Shown here: piece by piece, positions 39,005 to 51,000 of the stretch | Position numbering within the stretch: position 1 is the stretch's first letter | How the letters are laid out: each line of letters starts with the position of its first letter | Origin: Atrichornis clamosus | Taxonomy: Eukaryota > Chordata > Aves > Passeriformes > Menuridae | Direction of reading: 5' to 3' | Assembly: GCA_013400975.1 (NCBI GenBank) | Contig: WBMZ01011577.1 | Location: forward strand, 115,182-179,181 | Length of the DNA stretch: 64,000 nt | The notes under the pieces: generated by a model | The model's database searches: none | Told to the model about the DNA's origin: nothing | The model's input: the letters and a program-made list of their open reading frames with translations, nothing else | Program-made: the position numbers and the translations under genes

Positions 39005-39062
39005 CCGGGATTGAACCTTTGCCATTTCCCAGTGGGTAAAGGACAGCTGCCTGCTACCTTGG
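39005..39062 (-). repeat. possible tRNA-derived SINE head
   Basis: The minus strand carries GGTTCAATCCC at 39017-39007, a close match to the internal B-box of tRNA-type polymerase III promoters. About 35-45 bases before it lies a 'gtagcaggcagc' segment (39057-39046) at the place of the A-box. No cloverleaf can be drawn with confidence. Two similar candidates occur at 41530-41590 and 47945-48010. Confidence 0.35.
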
Positions 39063-41529
39063 GAGCAATACTTTGTCTGCTGACTACAGGGAACTACAGC
39101 TGCATACAGCAACAGCAGTGCTATCTTCTATGCAGAGACAGCTCTCTATCATTTACTGCTCTGGGCTATTTGCAGGAAAATATCTGCTAAGGAACTTTCC
39201 ACTATGAGTAAAAGGTCTTGAAAACATATTCCCAACCTCTTTCATTTGTACTAAAGTATACTAACACATGCTCTTGTGACTTTCCCAAGACTTGAGAAAG
39301 ACAAGATTTAAAAAAAAAAGGAGTATATCAATTTAACTTTTTTTTTTTTTTTTTACAATGACTCAGTGTATGTGTGAAACAAAATGTTTTATGGCATTTG
39401 TCTGAGATTTCCCATGGTTGGTAAAACTCCCCCAGTAACAAGTGCTTAGAGTATCATTGGCCAGAAACTTTAGCATTAGCAGATTTATGTCTTTTCTATT
39501 ACCTGCAGCAATAAACTGCCTTAAAAAATCCTCTTGTTCCCTAACTACAAATTGAATTTCAATAAATGTATGTAATATAGCCACAGGAAAGCACAAGCAA
39601 AGTTGTGTGCAGTCTTAAAAATTTACATGCGGTTCTCATTGCCTCAGAAATTTGGATCAGATATTGTCCAATCTTAATGTATCTGCACTCCCTGGGCAAA
39701 GCAAAATACACCTGAGTCAAAACCTTCTGCTGCAGTCAAATTAAAGTCATAAAAAAATAGAGTGACAAGGGGAAGCACTACAATGGGCTTGTGACCTTCA
39801 AATTCCCTGGCTGGCTAGTAATAGGAGAACCTTGGCCCGAACTCAAACACCTTCAGGGTTATCATAAATTGGAAGAAGGATCCCTGGGACACACTGACAT
39901 AGCTGGCATATTTCTAATTTCTTCAGCCTTGCTCATGAGACAACCTTGTCTCATGACAACCCATATCTCCTGTATCGGGTGAATTTGCTGCTCCAAAGAG
40001 AAGATGATTCAGTGGCTTTCTGCTCCCTTTACATCTGCAGTCTGGTATAAAGCAGCCCAAGGGAACTAGGCTCTTAATGCCCAGTGCCTGAGTGCTATTA
40101 AATGAGCTGCATTGCTGCTCTGCCTATTAAACTCCCTACCTCACCTGTGGCAATTCCTCACCTTTGAAAGGTCGCTATTATTCTCATTATTATCTGTATC
40201 CTGGTAGAGGCTGAATAACCAAGCAGCTTTTTTTTTTTTAATAGACATCAATCTTTAGTGTGTAACAGAGAGCCCTGTTCAAATTGCTTCAAAGGATCAG
40301 TGAAGGCCCACTCACAGGCACAGTTCTACTGATGTCTGTGAGTCTGTGGTGGTTAAGTAAGAGAAAATTATGCATGTCCATCATCAACACTTTGGAGGTG
40401 TGGACTGAGCACTGTCCCACTTCTCCTTTCTCTCTTCCTCCTATACTGGCATGTCACTACAGAGCATATTCTCAGTAAAGGTTTGGCAAGAGGTTCCCAA
40501 CCTGTGGTCTCTGCTGAGGGGTTATCAGTTGGTCTCCGAAACGACATTCCACAGTAAAATGTTTTAAACTTATGAACTCTCTCTGGCTTCATGGGTGGTC
40601 TGGGAAAAAGAAGGTTGAAACTGTTTAAGATTTCAGATCCAGTGTTTTAGACAACAAACTCCCACTGACATCAGAACAGGCTGTGGTTAAGAACTAAGCA
40701 CAAGTACAGCCATGCAGAAAGGTCCTGCGAATTCACACAGCTTTTATTTTGTCAAGACTCATCATTATCCTGCTACTAAATGGTGATCACAGTCCTGCCA
40801 TGCAACATGCAAACCATATAAAAGCAGCATTAGCAGACAGTGCAGCTTTCTGCATTTCTGTGTAGTTCCAGTCACAGTCCTGAGGATTCAGATGTGCCAG
40901 AGGCAGCTCTGAAGTCCATAGGAAAAGCCAACGAACCACTTCTCATGTTGAATACAACAGTAAACCATCTGTGATCACTCTTCTTCCAAAAGTGAGCATG
41001 CAAACAGTCGTCTGTGTTTGTGGACAAGACTCCTGGATTTCACCATCTGCAGCATCACATCCATCTTGGAAAAAATACATTGGCAGCAACTGGCAGCAGA
41101 AGGTGCTTATGGCATCCCCAGCTCCTTCCCTGGACGGAATTTCACCAGCTCCTGAGGAGCAGGATAGCAATGACACCATTGTCACCACTGGTTGACATAA
41201 AGAGAATCAATACTGAAGGTAACATTTTGCTCTTCAGGACTAGCTTTTAACCGGTGGACCTGAAATAATCAGTGCCGATCTATAGTGTGGAGATGGTCCA
41301 GCATTCCCCTTTCAAAAAATGTGGTCTAGTATGTCAGACTCCATAAGTGCAGGTGAATCCTGACTTCTAATGGCTGCTAGTAAATATAGCATTATCAAAA
41401 TGATTTATTGATGATAACACAGTAGGTTCCCCAATGCATTTTGAAAGGATTTCATGACAACTTTTCCTCTTGATTCACACATACTTCTGGTATTTCTTTG
41501 GCCAAAAAAAGATCAATTTGCCTCAGTTT
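39063..41529. other. non-coding stretch, nothing recognised as a gene
   Basis: Homopolymers are present: T17 at 39338-39354 and T12 at 40228-40239. At 40655-40680 'caaactcccactgacatcag' has the pattern of an old amniote repeat. Frames are short and overlapping. Confidence 0.45.
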
Positions 41530-41590
41530 TGAGTTCCGCAAGTAATAAGAGCTCACGCATTAGATCCCAAAGCTCACAGGTTCAGTCCCC
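41530..41590 (+). repeat. possible tRNA-derived SINE head
   Basis: A segment reading 'aataagagctcacgcattag' (41543-41562) followed by GGTTCAGTCCC at 41579-41589 has the spacing of tRNA A- and B-boxes, and the last part resembles a T-arm. It is too diverged for a working tRNA and has no terminator run close by. It most likely comes from an old tRNA-derived SINE. Confidence 0.4.
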
Positions 41591-44500
41591 ACTGGCTGAA
41601 TCTTTCATGACACATGGCCTTAAATTTCTTATAAGTACAAGGCAAGGATATGGAGTAGATGCCACTACTGAAGCCAGTGTCATAACGCCAGAGCTTCTAG
41701 GTGGCAGAATGTCTTAATGACATGATTGAGAACAAAAGAGACTGACCTCAGAAAGTGAAATAAATGAGTGCCTGCTACATTTTCACTTAAAGAAGCCAGT
41801 AATGATTAGAAACATAAATGGAGATTCACCTTGGAACAATACGTAATTTAATACAATGAACACATTTTGGGTAGAAAACATAAAGCTGAAAATTACTTGT
41901 GGTGGAGAGAAAATAATAAATTATGCAAATCTACAGCCAGATAAAGTAATACTAAATACCATAGAAAATCACAACATCATGTATGAACACAGCTCTAATA
42001 ACATGTTGGGAAAACTAGCAGATGAAAGAAAGTTCTGACAGGCCAGGTTTGGTTAGAGTTTTTCCTGTTTAGCAGAGAAGGTGGCCAAAGCAGATCATAT
42101 GGGATGATCATACCAAATAAAACCCACAGCGCTGCCATAGTGTAAGCACTGAAAAGGTCACATTCCCCAAACGAAGCACCACGTGGTGGCCACTGTGCTG
42201 CCCTGAAACCTGAACACCACAAAAAGGCACCTCAAATAGGTACAAACTGCATCTTATTGCCCTTTTCTGCCTGCAGCTGGCCCTAGTGCCAGCATGGCAC
42301 ACCGAAGAGCGAATAACACTATTCGAAAGCTTTCCAGCTAGGGCTAAATTTTAGTGCAATGCAGTTTAAAACACAATAATCTAGGGCTGTAAGTAACAGA
42401 TTGGTCTGCTTTTTAAGAGGAGAAAATTAACATGTGCAAACCCTTGGTTGTATTCAGATAGTTTCCGCAAGCAGTTAGGTGTTCAGGAAGGCAAATAATA
42501 TCCCAACCAAGTCAGGACAGGCTTGTAGTAAACTAAACTACACTTTGATTATTGCTGATGATGAAAATGCAGCTTTGTTCAGCTTTAGTGAGGAGATGGA
42601 ATCTTTAATACATTCTTAGAGTCTTTTGCAATTATTGCTGCTTCTGCCAGAGCCAGGCAATTAAATCTGCATCCCGGTCTCCGCCTTACTAAGCTCTGTC
42701 ACATTTTCTAGAAGTTCTGGGGAAAGCAGGCTGCAGAGAAGAATTCCAAACTTCTGCCAGTCAATCCTGCATAGAATTACTCTGCTCTGCATCCTCCAGA
42801 TATAAAATTAAAAGCATTTACGCCATCCTTGATTTGATGCCCGCAAACAGATGAGATGCTTGGCTCAAGCATGTTTCTGAGTTGCAACCACATACTATAT
42901 GAAATGATGATATTAAAGAAGAGCTGATAGATATGAGTCTTGTCAGCTGCATTGTTTACTCTGTTCTCCTGAAGTAATTGTGGATTCACAGTGCAGATTT
43001 ACACTTAGCTTCCCTTGTATTTTCTATGGCAGCTTTCACTATCTGTCAACACAAAATGCATGACCATGGTGGGGGGAAAAAGGGTGTAGCCTGGGATAGC
43101 AATGCATCAGCTATCTAGCAGTAGCAATCAACAGCAGTTGTTGTGCAATAAGTAATGACTAATCAGCTTGGCTGTGTTGTGCGTTCCTTAATATGTTGCC
43201 ACAGCCCCCACTTTCTGAGATGGGCTGTAAACCACCTATTTAGGATCATACTCAAGGAGGTTGTGTGTGCACCTTTTCTGGTTCTCATTATTGCTCGTGT
43301 CATTAGATGAGATTCATTTGATGCCATTACTTGTGCTCGTTAAAATCTTTGTGACTAGAATATGGTACAGTATCAGGATTTTAATGCCTCATATATTCTC
43401 TGAGAGATGATGGCAATAAATGCTACTGCTTTGACCTTCTCTGGGTTTTATCATTTGATTCACTGATCACCTCCATTCGTTCATCTCCATTTGTGCCCAT
43501 ATAGAGAATGAAGAGCCAGAGAAGAACTGTAGTTACCAACAGATAAAAATATTTACAAAATTTAATGTCTCCTATTTGTAAGCAAATCAACAGTTTATAG
43601 CTTTTCATCATCTGCAATAAGCATTAATATCCTGCCTTCTCCTTGAGACAGAGATTGCTGTGAGCAAGCCGAATGGCAATGTGGGGCTCCTTTAGTGTTA
43701 CAGAAACACTACAAAGGAGTCTGGTAAATATACATTCTTGTGACAACACTTCCAGTGAGGAATGGGGAGAAGGGCTTCTTGTTTGCTACTATTTACAAGG
43801 GTGACCTTAAAAGAATTTCTAGGAAGCTTTCTTTTGGGTGATGTGAAGGTGTAGCAGTGACCAATTAACCCCATCACTGTCAAGATTCCCTCAAGCTTTC
43901 TTTATAGCTGGCCCCCTATTACTGTATGTAGTCAACAGGATATAAAAGGTCCTCAGCACAGGGATATCCTGGTGAAGATGTGTTAGGCATACTGCCAAAC
44001 CTCAGCCACCAAAATCAGGAGCTTATTTTAGAAGCCTAGACTGCACTCATCTCCCCCACAGCTCCCTGGATAGAGAAACAGAACATTTTAGGTCTCATTT
44101 GGCCTCTTTTAGACATCAGCTTAAGTTTTCCATATAGGCAGTGAACAGAAGGAGCTTTCAGATGGTGACCTACAGCACCTGAATTAGACATACACTCTGG
44201 ATTGCTGGCTGGAAGAACCCATCTCTCTCTCCTTTGCCTGTTGAGAGAGAGGAACCCTGCAATAAAAGCTCCTAAATTGGGGACTTAAAGCATGATTACC
44301 TCCCCTGCTCAAAACACCTGACCTGGATGCTCCTGGGTGGTGAAAATGGAGCGATGTCTGATGCACACTCCATGCAAGAGCAACTTGTGATTCGAGGGTG
44401 TGCTTGTTTCACAGGATCACTGACTTGAGGGAGTTCACCTGATTTATAGCACAGATTGGGGTGTGGTGTTAGAAACTGAATTGCTTGAGGTGTCCATAAA

Positions 44501-46154
44501 GAGCAAAAAAGTTTTAGTGTGAAGTGTGACAGAATAATTTATTTTTTTAATTTTCTTTCACAAACATCTACTTCTTAGCAGGCAAATTATTAAATGAGGC
44601 CCCATTTACTCCTGCACTCTGCTGTGCCTTGGTACAGGGGAAGACTATACATGGGTGCTCATTACTCCACAAATCTCCGATGACTTCCAGCACTAGATAT
44701 ATAAAACTGCCATGAAAGACCAACTTTTTTTTTAACCTGTCACAAGAATTTACTCATCAAGCTTTGGGCAGGGATTTTTACAGGTCACCAGTACATCAAA
44801 AATGCATCAGCAGTAAAACATGGCCCAATTTAGTCTCATACCCAAGCCAGAGCTCTTCTGGGAACACACAAAGCAGGGAGCTGCCCAGAGCAGCAGCCTG
44901 CTGAAGGGATGCAGTGGCCGCTGGCTTTGTGATCGGCTGAGTAGGAGAGAGCTGGAATGGATACTGCTCTTCTTTCAGGGTCATTGTGGGGAGGTGCGGC
45001 TGTGGCCACTACTGTCGGGTGATGCATTGGAGTGGTGGCCACCACCCCATCCTCTCAGCTTCCTGGCTGCAGGAGCAGCAATCCCAGCTTCTCTACACAC
45101 CCTGCAGAGCATGAGGGAGCTCACCTGCAAGGGCAACAGGATGGCAAGGGTGTGGGCTAGCTGGCACAAAAAGGGTTAAGCTGCTGGGACTGAAACAAAG
45201 TAAACTGGAGAGGGGGAATAAGAACACACCGGCAAAAATCATCGCTAAAACAGGGTAACTAGAAAAACTCCTTCTTCTCTCTAGAACAGCAGCAGTGAAA
45301 CTAAGGATTCAGTAGCATATTCCTTGTATCCACTCCAGACTGGTCCATGTGAAACAGACCCACAGACAGCTTAGGAAGGATCAGGCAATGGGATACTCAG
45401 TGAGAGGAACTGACACCAGTCACACATACAAAATTATTTGCATCCGAGCCATATATATCAAGTTAGGCTTATTTTACTGCGTTTGTGTTTTGTTTGTTGA
45501 TGGTTTAGTCCCCTAATCTTGTATGCATGTAAGCAACTACAAGAACAGGTGTTGCCTTTTTTTTACTGCAATGTCTCAAAATTTTTTACATGTTTATTTT
45601 ATTTTACCTAAATATCTTCTAGTAGCAGGAAAAAATGTGAGATTCTTTTTCGCCCTTTTGTTGGAAAGGAGATATGAAATGAGATGGCATTTCAGTAACT
45701 TCTCTGGTTGTGTTTTAAAAGTGCAAATTTATTCATATGTTAATGGCAATACTTAATTTCCTATATATATTAGACTACATATATGGCATTTTCCAGACAA
45801 AATTCTGGAACTTCTGAGCAGTAGATGAGGAACTCTGAAGTCAGACGGTGTTTTTGGCTCACTACTTGGAGGAAAACAAGGATATGAGAGGTCCCCAAGC
45901 AAATATTCCAGCTTCTACTTGAGACTGGAGGACCTGAGAAAAAGAAAAAACATCTCAGCTTTAATTCTGGACAATAGGTGAAGTCAAATAAGAGGACAGA
46001 ATTTTGACCTTTCTTGCTTGGGAGAGGCTGAGTTGACTTGGCTGGCAGTAAGTGATCATTCAGCATGGAAGACATAAACTTGAGTAGCCTGCAGAAAGAT
46101 TATTTGAGATGAACTATCTGCAAAAGCCTGAAAAGCAAGGTCAAGCTGTCTTTA
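41591..46154. other. non-coding stretch, nothing recognised
   Basis: The longest frame is 119 codons at 44820-45179 plus, opposed by frames on the minus strand and without domains. At 43100-43350 there is a rather complex unique patch with TAAT-type words (taatgactaatcag, 43154-43167) that could be regulatory, but nothing in a single sequence shows conservation. Confidence 0.45.
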
Positions 46155-46230
46155 GACATACACTGGTGTGAATCCAGAGCAGCTCTAGTTGATGAAAACT
46201 GAGTTATGCACTGATGTAAATGAGATCAGA
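46155..46230. repeat. probable old amniote interspersed repeat fragment
   Basis: The order 'cactggtgtgaatcc', 'gagttatgcactgatgtaaa' and 'gagatcaga' follows the pattern described at 36372-36430, with alternating gtgtaaatc and gagttac type words. The two places differ too much to be a recent duplication. The family name is unknown to me. Confidence 0.45.
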
Positions 46231-47944
46231 CATAACCTGCTGTCAACACAGTCAAATTTTAAGTTGATCAAAGAATAAAATCTTCCCTGGTGTATATTCA
46301 GAATTTATCTGATGACTGTAGACAGATTTAGATGGAAATATTACCTCCAAATAACTCAATAAGTCCAAGTAACTTCTGTGTGAGAAGGAATAAGTCAGGT
46401 TTTTAAAAAGGGAACACTAAATCAGAAAATATGTGGCCTTTTTAAAAATCATAGAACAACTTCTTTGCAGCCTGTTGAGTTGTATATCACCTCCAGTGAT
46501 TACATTTGCAGTCACTGCTGATGTACTGATTGCAGCATAACTGCATCATAGATTGTTTTAAAAGAGCTGGAGTGCTGGACAGGACAGAGGAGAAAATCAT
46601 GCCAACGCTGGCCAGAATGGGAGCTGTCAAAACCTGTTCTTTTATTTTCCCTTCATCTTGTTCAAATACATCAACTCCACTTATTTCTGATGAAAGGCTG
46701 CAATATTGTCATTAAACATTGGCATTAACATTGGAAACCCAGTCTGCTGCCATGGTTGGCAGTGCCAGGACGAGCTAATCATTCAATGCCTCCGAGGTCT
46801 TTTACTTCCATCTTTTCCTTTTGAACTCCAGCAAGTCTCTTTCAGATCCCAGTATTCCAGAGGTCTTGTTCAAGCCCAGGTGAAAACACAGCACAGGGGC
46901 CTCCTGCCTGCCACAAGAGTACTGAAAGCTATATGACATTCATGGTACTTGCCCACACTGGTTGCCATTGTGCCCTGGTTCTGCAGAGGGGCTCATCCAT
47001 GGAGGCAAGAAGGTTACCTGGTTTGGCAACCTTCAAATCCATCAGCTGGATTTGCTAGGCAGGAGAATGGGTGATTATCAAAACTCCCAGCTGCCTGCAC
47101 AAATAGCAGTGCCGGTGATGATTGGTTCAAGTTGGCCCAGTCTTCCTGTTGGAAGGCACCAGTCTATAATTGGGGAACACAGCTGTTGCCTAGGCAAGTT
47201 CTAGATGAAGCAGTGCTGTTGTAGACCCTATACATTGTGTCTGGTATCCAAATAACTGCCAAAGGCCAGTTCCAGAACATCTCACTCCCCTATCCTAACC
47301 ATCTCGGAAACAGTGCTTCAACACTACAAAATCTCTGTAACCTTGTGCTTTTTACCAGAATTTCACCTCGTCACAGCACTTTGATTTCTTGATTAGTTCT
47401 TCTGAGGGACATCATGCCAATAAGCCAGGAATACAAGCTCAGCTAAAGAATATCTTTACTGTACATACACCTATTCCCAAGACAGCCGTAGATATCTGTA
47501 CAGTTTTCCAGCACAACACAGTCTTTGAGCATGTTCTCTGTATTGGGTCTGTTCTCATCTATTTGTGAGTCAGAAGTTTAGGTGTACCTTAAGTTGTCCT
47601 GTTATCCTTTGGCATCTTTCTTCTCTGTAATATGGTCCACAGAAGCCCTTGCTTAGATATGCACATTTATTTTATATTAGACAGTTTCTAGAATAAAGTC
47701 AAGAAATAGCTGTAAGAATAAAACAAACATCAGAACCCCCCTTTTCATCCAAGCACCCAAACAACAGGGTGATTCTTGCACCCCTTCCCTCTTAACTTGG
47801 TTTAGTGATTCACAAATATCTCTTCTCACAGTTACTAAGTCCCAAGTGGATATTTAGGGAATGTTGGTACTAAGCTAAGTTAGGAACCTGGTAAAATAAA
47901 CCCTACTGGTGGTAGGACAGAAGTTGTGGATTTGAATCTGCTCA
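46231..47944. other. non-coding stretch, nothing recognised
   Basis: Frames of up to 80 codons (46962-47204 plus) show no domain. The first part, to about 46340, may extend the old repeat at 46155. Nothing else was recognised. Confidence 0.45.
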
Positions 47945-48010
47945 AACAAAAATTGAACCGAGGTCTGCCATCTCCTGACAAGTGCTCTAGCTCTTACCTA
48001 AACCACCCAC
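47945..48010 (-). repeat. probable tRNA-derived SINE head
   Basis: On the minus strand, 'gtaagagctagagcacttg' (47997-47979, A-box region) is followed by 'gacctcggttcaattttt' (B-box region, about 47966-47949), at the spacing expected of a tRNA-derived head. The adjoining 'gagcagattcaaatcc' (47944-47929) also fits the body of a tRNA-related repeat known from reptiles and birds. It is old and diverged, and not a working tRNA. Confidence 0.5.
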
Positions 48011-51000
48011 AAATTCAGTAAAAATATCCCAAACCACTTCTCCTTAAAAATGTGAGACCCACATTTGAAACTTTCAAAGATGAGACCTGCATTTGGGACA
48101 TTTTACATGTCTGGGGCTATTTTCAGGACATCATCTTTAAATACTTGTTTTAGTGGCTTCTCAAAGTAACTGTGACAAGAACAATGAGCAACTTGGAGAG
48201 TTTGCCATGATGCCCCTTTCAGTCAGTTTGGGAAGTTATAATGCCTAAAATAAGTGTCTGTAACAAACGACCTACTTAGCAGGCTGTGTAGAGGCTACCT
48301 AGTGAACACATCATGTCATACCCTGGGGCTGTACTGCTCCTTGCACCTCTCTGTACCCCGGCTTCCTTTGCATGGAAACCAGATCCGGGGAGACAGCATG
48401 TGCCCAGTTCTTTCCCCAAAATTATATTGGGATGCGATCAGGATGAATAAAACCAGGGAGCTAGGAAATTATTTCACTGTTCTAGAAATGAAGCCTTCAG
48501 CTATCATATCTATTTATATTCACAGCTTATATAGCAAGGGAGGCTGGTCTGAGAACCTCATCTGAATTAATTGTAGACGCAGGTATGCAGTTATGTCACT
48601 GCAGCTGCTGGTCTTGATATAGCCCCCAGGTCCTAGGCTGCGGGGCAGTATAAAATCCTCGCAGAAAACACAGATTTCTACGGGAGATATTGTATTTGCA
48701 TTTTTCTGTTCATTATCCCTTGCCCTCTTTGCTGCCTGAAATGCTGCGATACCAAAATCATGCATATATGATTGATTTGGGTTATCAGGGAGTGCGCTGG
48801 GAAGGAGACTGAGCGCCCATCATGGCAGGTCTAGTGGATTTGATAGTAACTGGGATGGTTTTTTGCAACACAAGCTGAAAGCACCCTGTGGCTCCTATGG
48901 GCTGTGCCTACAGGGCATGATTAGGTGTGTGCTCTGGCATGTGACTGTGATGGTATTTTTGATGATTATTTATAATTGTTCTCAGATGCATGCATGAGGA
49001 AAACCAGCCTTGGCCAGGCTTCACTTCTTATTCCTTTATGCCAGATGGTTTTTTTCACATTTTTAAATTTTTCTGCTCTTGAGAACAAGAAAAGGGACTC
49101 AGGATGCGTCTCAGCTGCTCTGAGGAGCAGGAGGTGAAAGCTGTGTACCTTAGGGAGGGGCACTGAGCTTTACTGAACAGCTCCTCAGCTGCAGGAGATG
49201 GGACGGGATTTGAGTGAGGCCCGTGACTCTTGCCCTGGGCCAGCAGAAAACCAGAAAAACACAGCTATGGCAGTTCTGAAACTCAAGAAGACTATGCCCT
49301 CGTGGCTTAACAGACACCTACTGTCTTCAAGTGACTTCATGGATGTGCACCATCCTTCACCTGGAAAGCTGACATGAAGTATAAAGGCTAAAGCTGAGCT
49401 TTCCCCAGCTGCTCAGGCTTCAGCCTCCCTGAGAAGACCATGTAGCATATTGCCAGCTTACACTAACCCTTATCAGCATTAGTACCTGATCTGGAAACCT
49501 CTGCTTTTAGGACTGACCTGGCAGGCACACCTGCAGAGCACCATATGGTCCCCACCCCATAATAATTATCAGCATTCTCTACTGATGTTCCAAGAAATTA
49601 ACAATTCCGTATTGCATTATAAAACTGACCAACAGTCTGTTCCCTTCAGCCTGCCCAGCCCCTGTCTCACATCCCTACCCGCTTCACGTGGCTCATCCCA
49701 CCTGCTCCTTCTGGGTGAGGAGAAGGATCCCCACACTAAGACCATCAGGAGATGTCTTTGAAAACTTACGCAAAGTATTAGTATTTTCAATGCACAAAAA
49801 TCAGGCAATGGCAGCATGTCCTCACCTGACACTGCAAGAATTCAAAAGCTCTCAGAAATGTTGATTAAAAGGGACATCTGGAAACCATCTATTTTAAAGC
49901 CCTGTTTACAGCAGGACTGCTGCATACACTAGATCAAGTTAGCTGAGATTATTGATCTGCTTCTCCCTTTTCCTATAGTCTGTATTAAGCTCAAGTTAAA
50001 GCTCATTTTCTCCTCCATACCTTCAGATTTTTAATACAACCTCCACCATTGTCACTCTCCAGGCTTCTGCTGCTTCTGTGTTCTTTCCATAGTTTTGTTT
50101 CATGTTGCCCAGCCACTATCAGCCTTTTTTCCCATTACAGTCAGGATGGCACTTGAACTGATGCACATCTTTGTTCCTTAAAAAAGAAAGCATGGTGTTT
50201 CCTGCCTTCTTATAGACCACAGCACACTGTAAGCATGTGCCTTGAGTGTATTCTCTGAAACTTTGGTGAAAGCATTTTTAGACATACATGACTTAATGGA
50301 AAGGTTTCTCCTCTTCTTCTTCTTACTCTAATGAACAGGGTTAAGCAAATAAATAGAGTCAGTTGTAACTTGCCCAGAACCTTAGAGGCTATGTACCAAA
50401 GATTTCTTCCCAGTATCTCTTAAATAGTTTATAGGGAACATAAAGACATGAATAACATAACAACCACTACTCAGACTGATACTGCTTCAGGGAAATCACT
50501 GGGAATACAAGCAGCAGAAGACACGCCTATGTAATCTCTGGAACTAAATTTAGACAGAGCTGTATCTCTGCCTAATTGTTCAACCCATTTCCTCCTCTCA
50601 CAGTGGAACAAGGATTCCTCCTGGAGCACATGGATCCTGCTCAGTGTCTTCTGTTTAACTTTCCTTCTATAAACCCCATCTTTTACAATTGCTAGCCTTC
50701 TGGCTGGATACACCCACAGACAGGCCTATCAGAACTGGCTCCCATGACAGCCGAGCGCTTTGCTGTGTTACACTTCAGTCCATGACACCCAGCCAGTTGT
50801 TCAGTTTATTTTGGAAGGACCCCAAGAATGACCAGTCCCTCTGTACTACCTCAAAGCAGCCCGGCATTTTAACGTGGCTTCAAAAGGCACATGAGAGACT
50901 CTCTATTAGATGAAATAGGTTGCGGCATTGAGAAATATTTCAGGTGCAACATCCTAACTGTACAGCCTGTGAGTTCTTTTGGGATAACTTTTCTCTTAAA

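Noticed and set aside
44820..45179. 119-codon plus-strand frame
   Set aside because: Two minus-strand frames cover the same bases. It has no known motif and no splice context that I trust.
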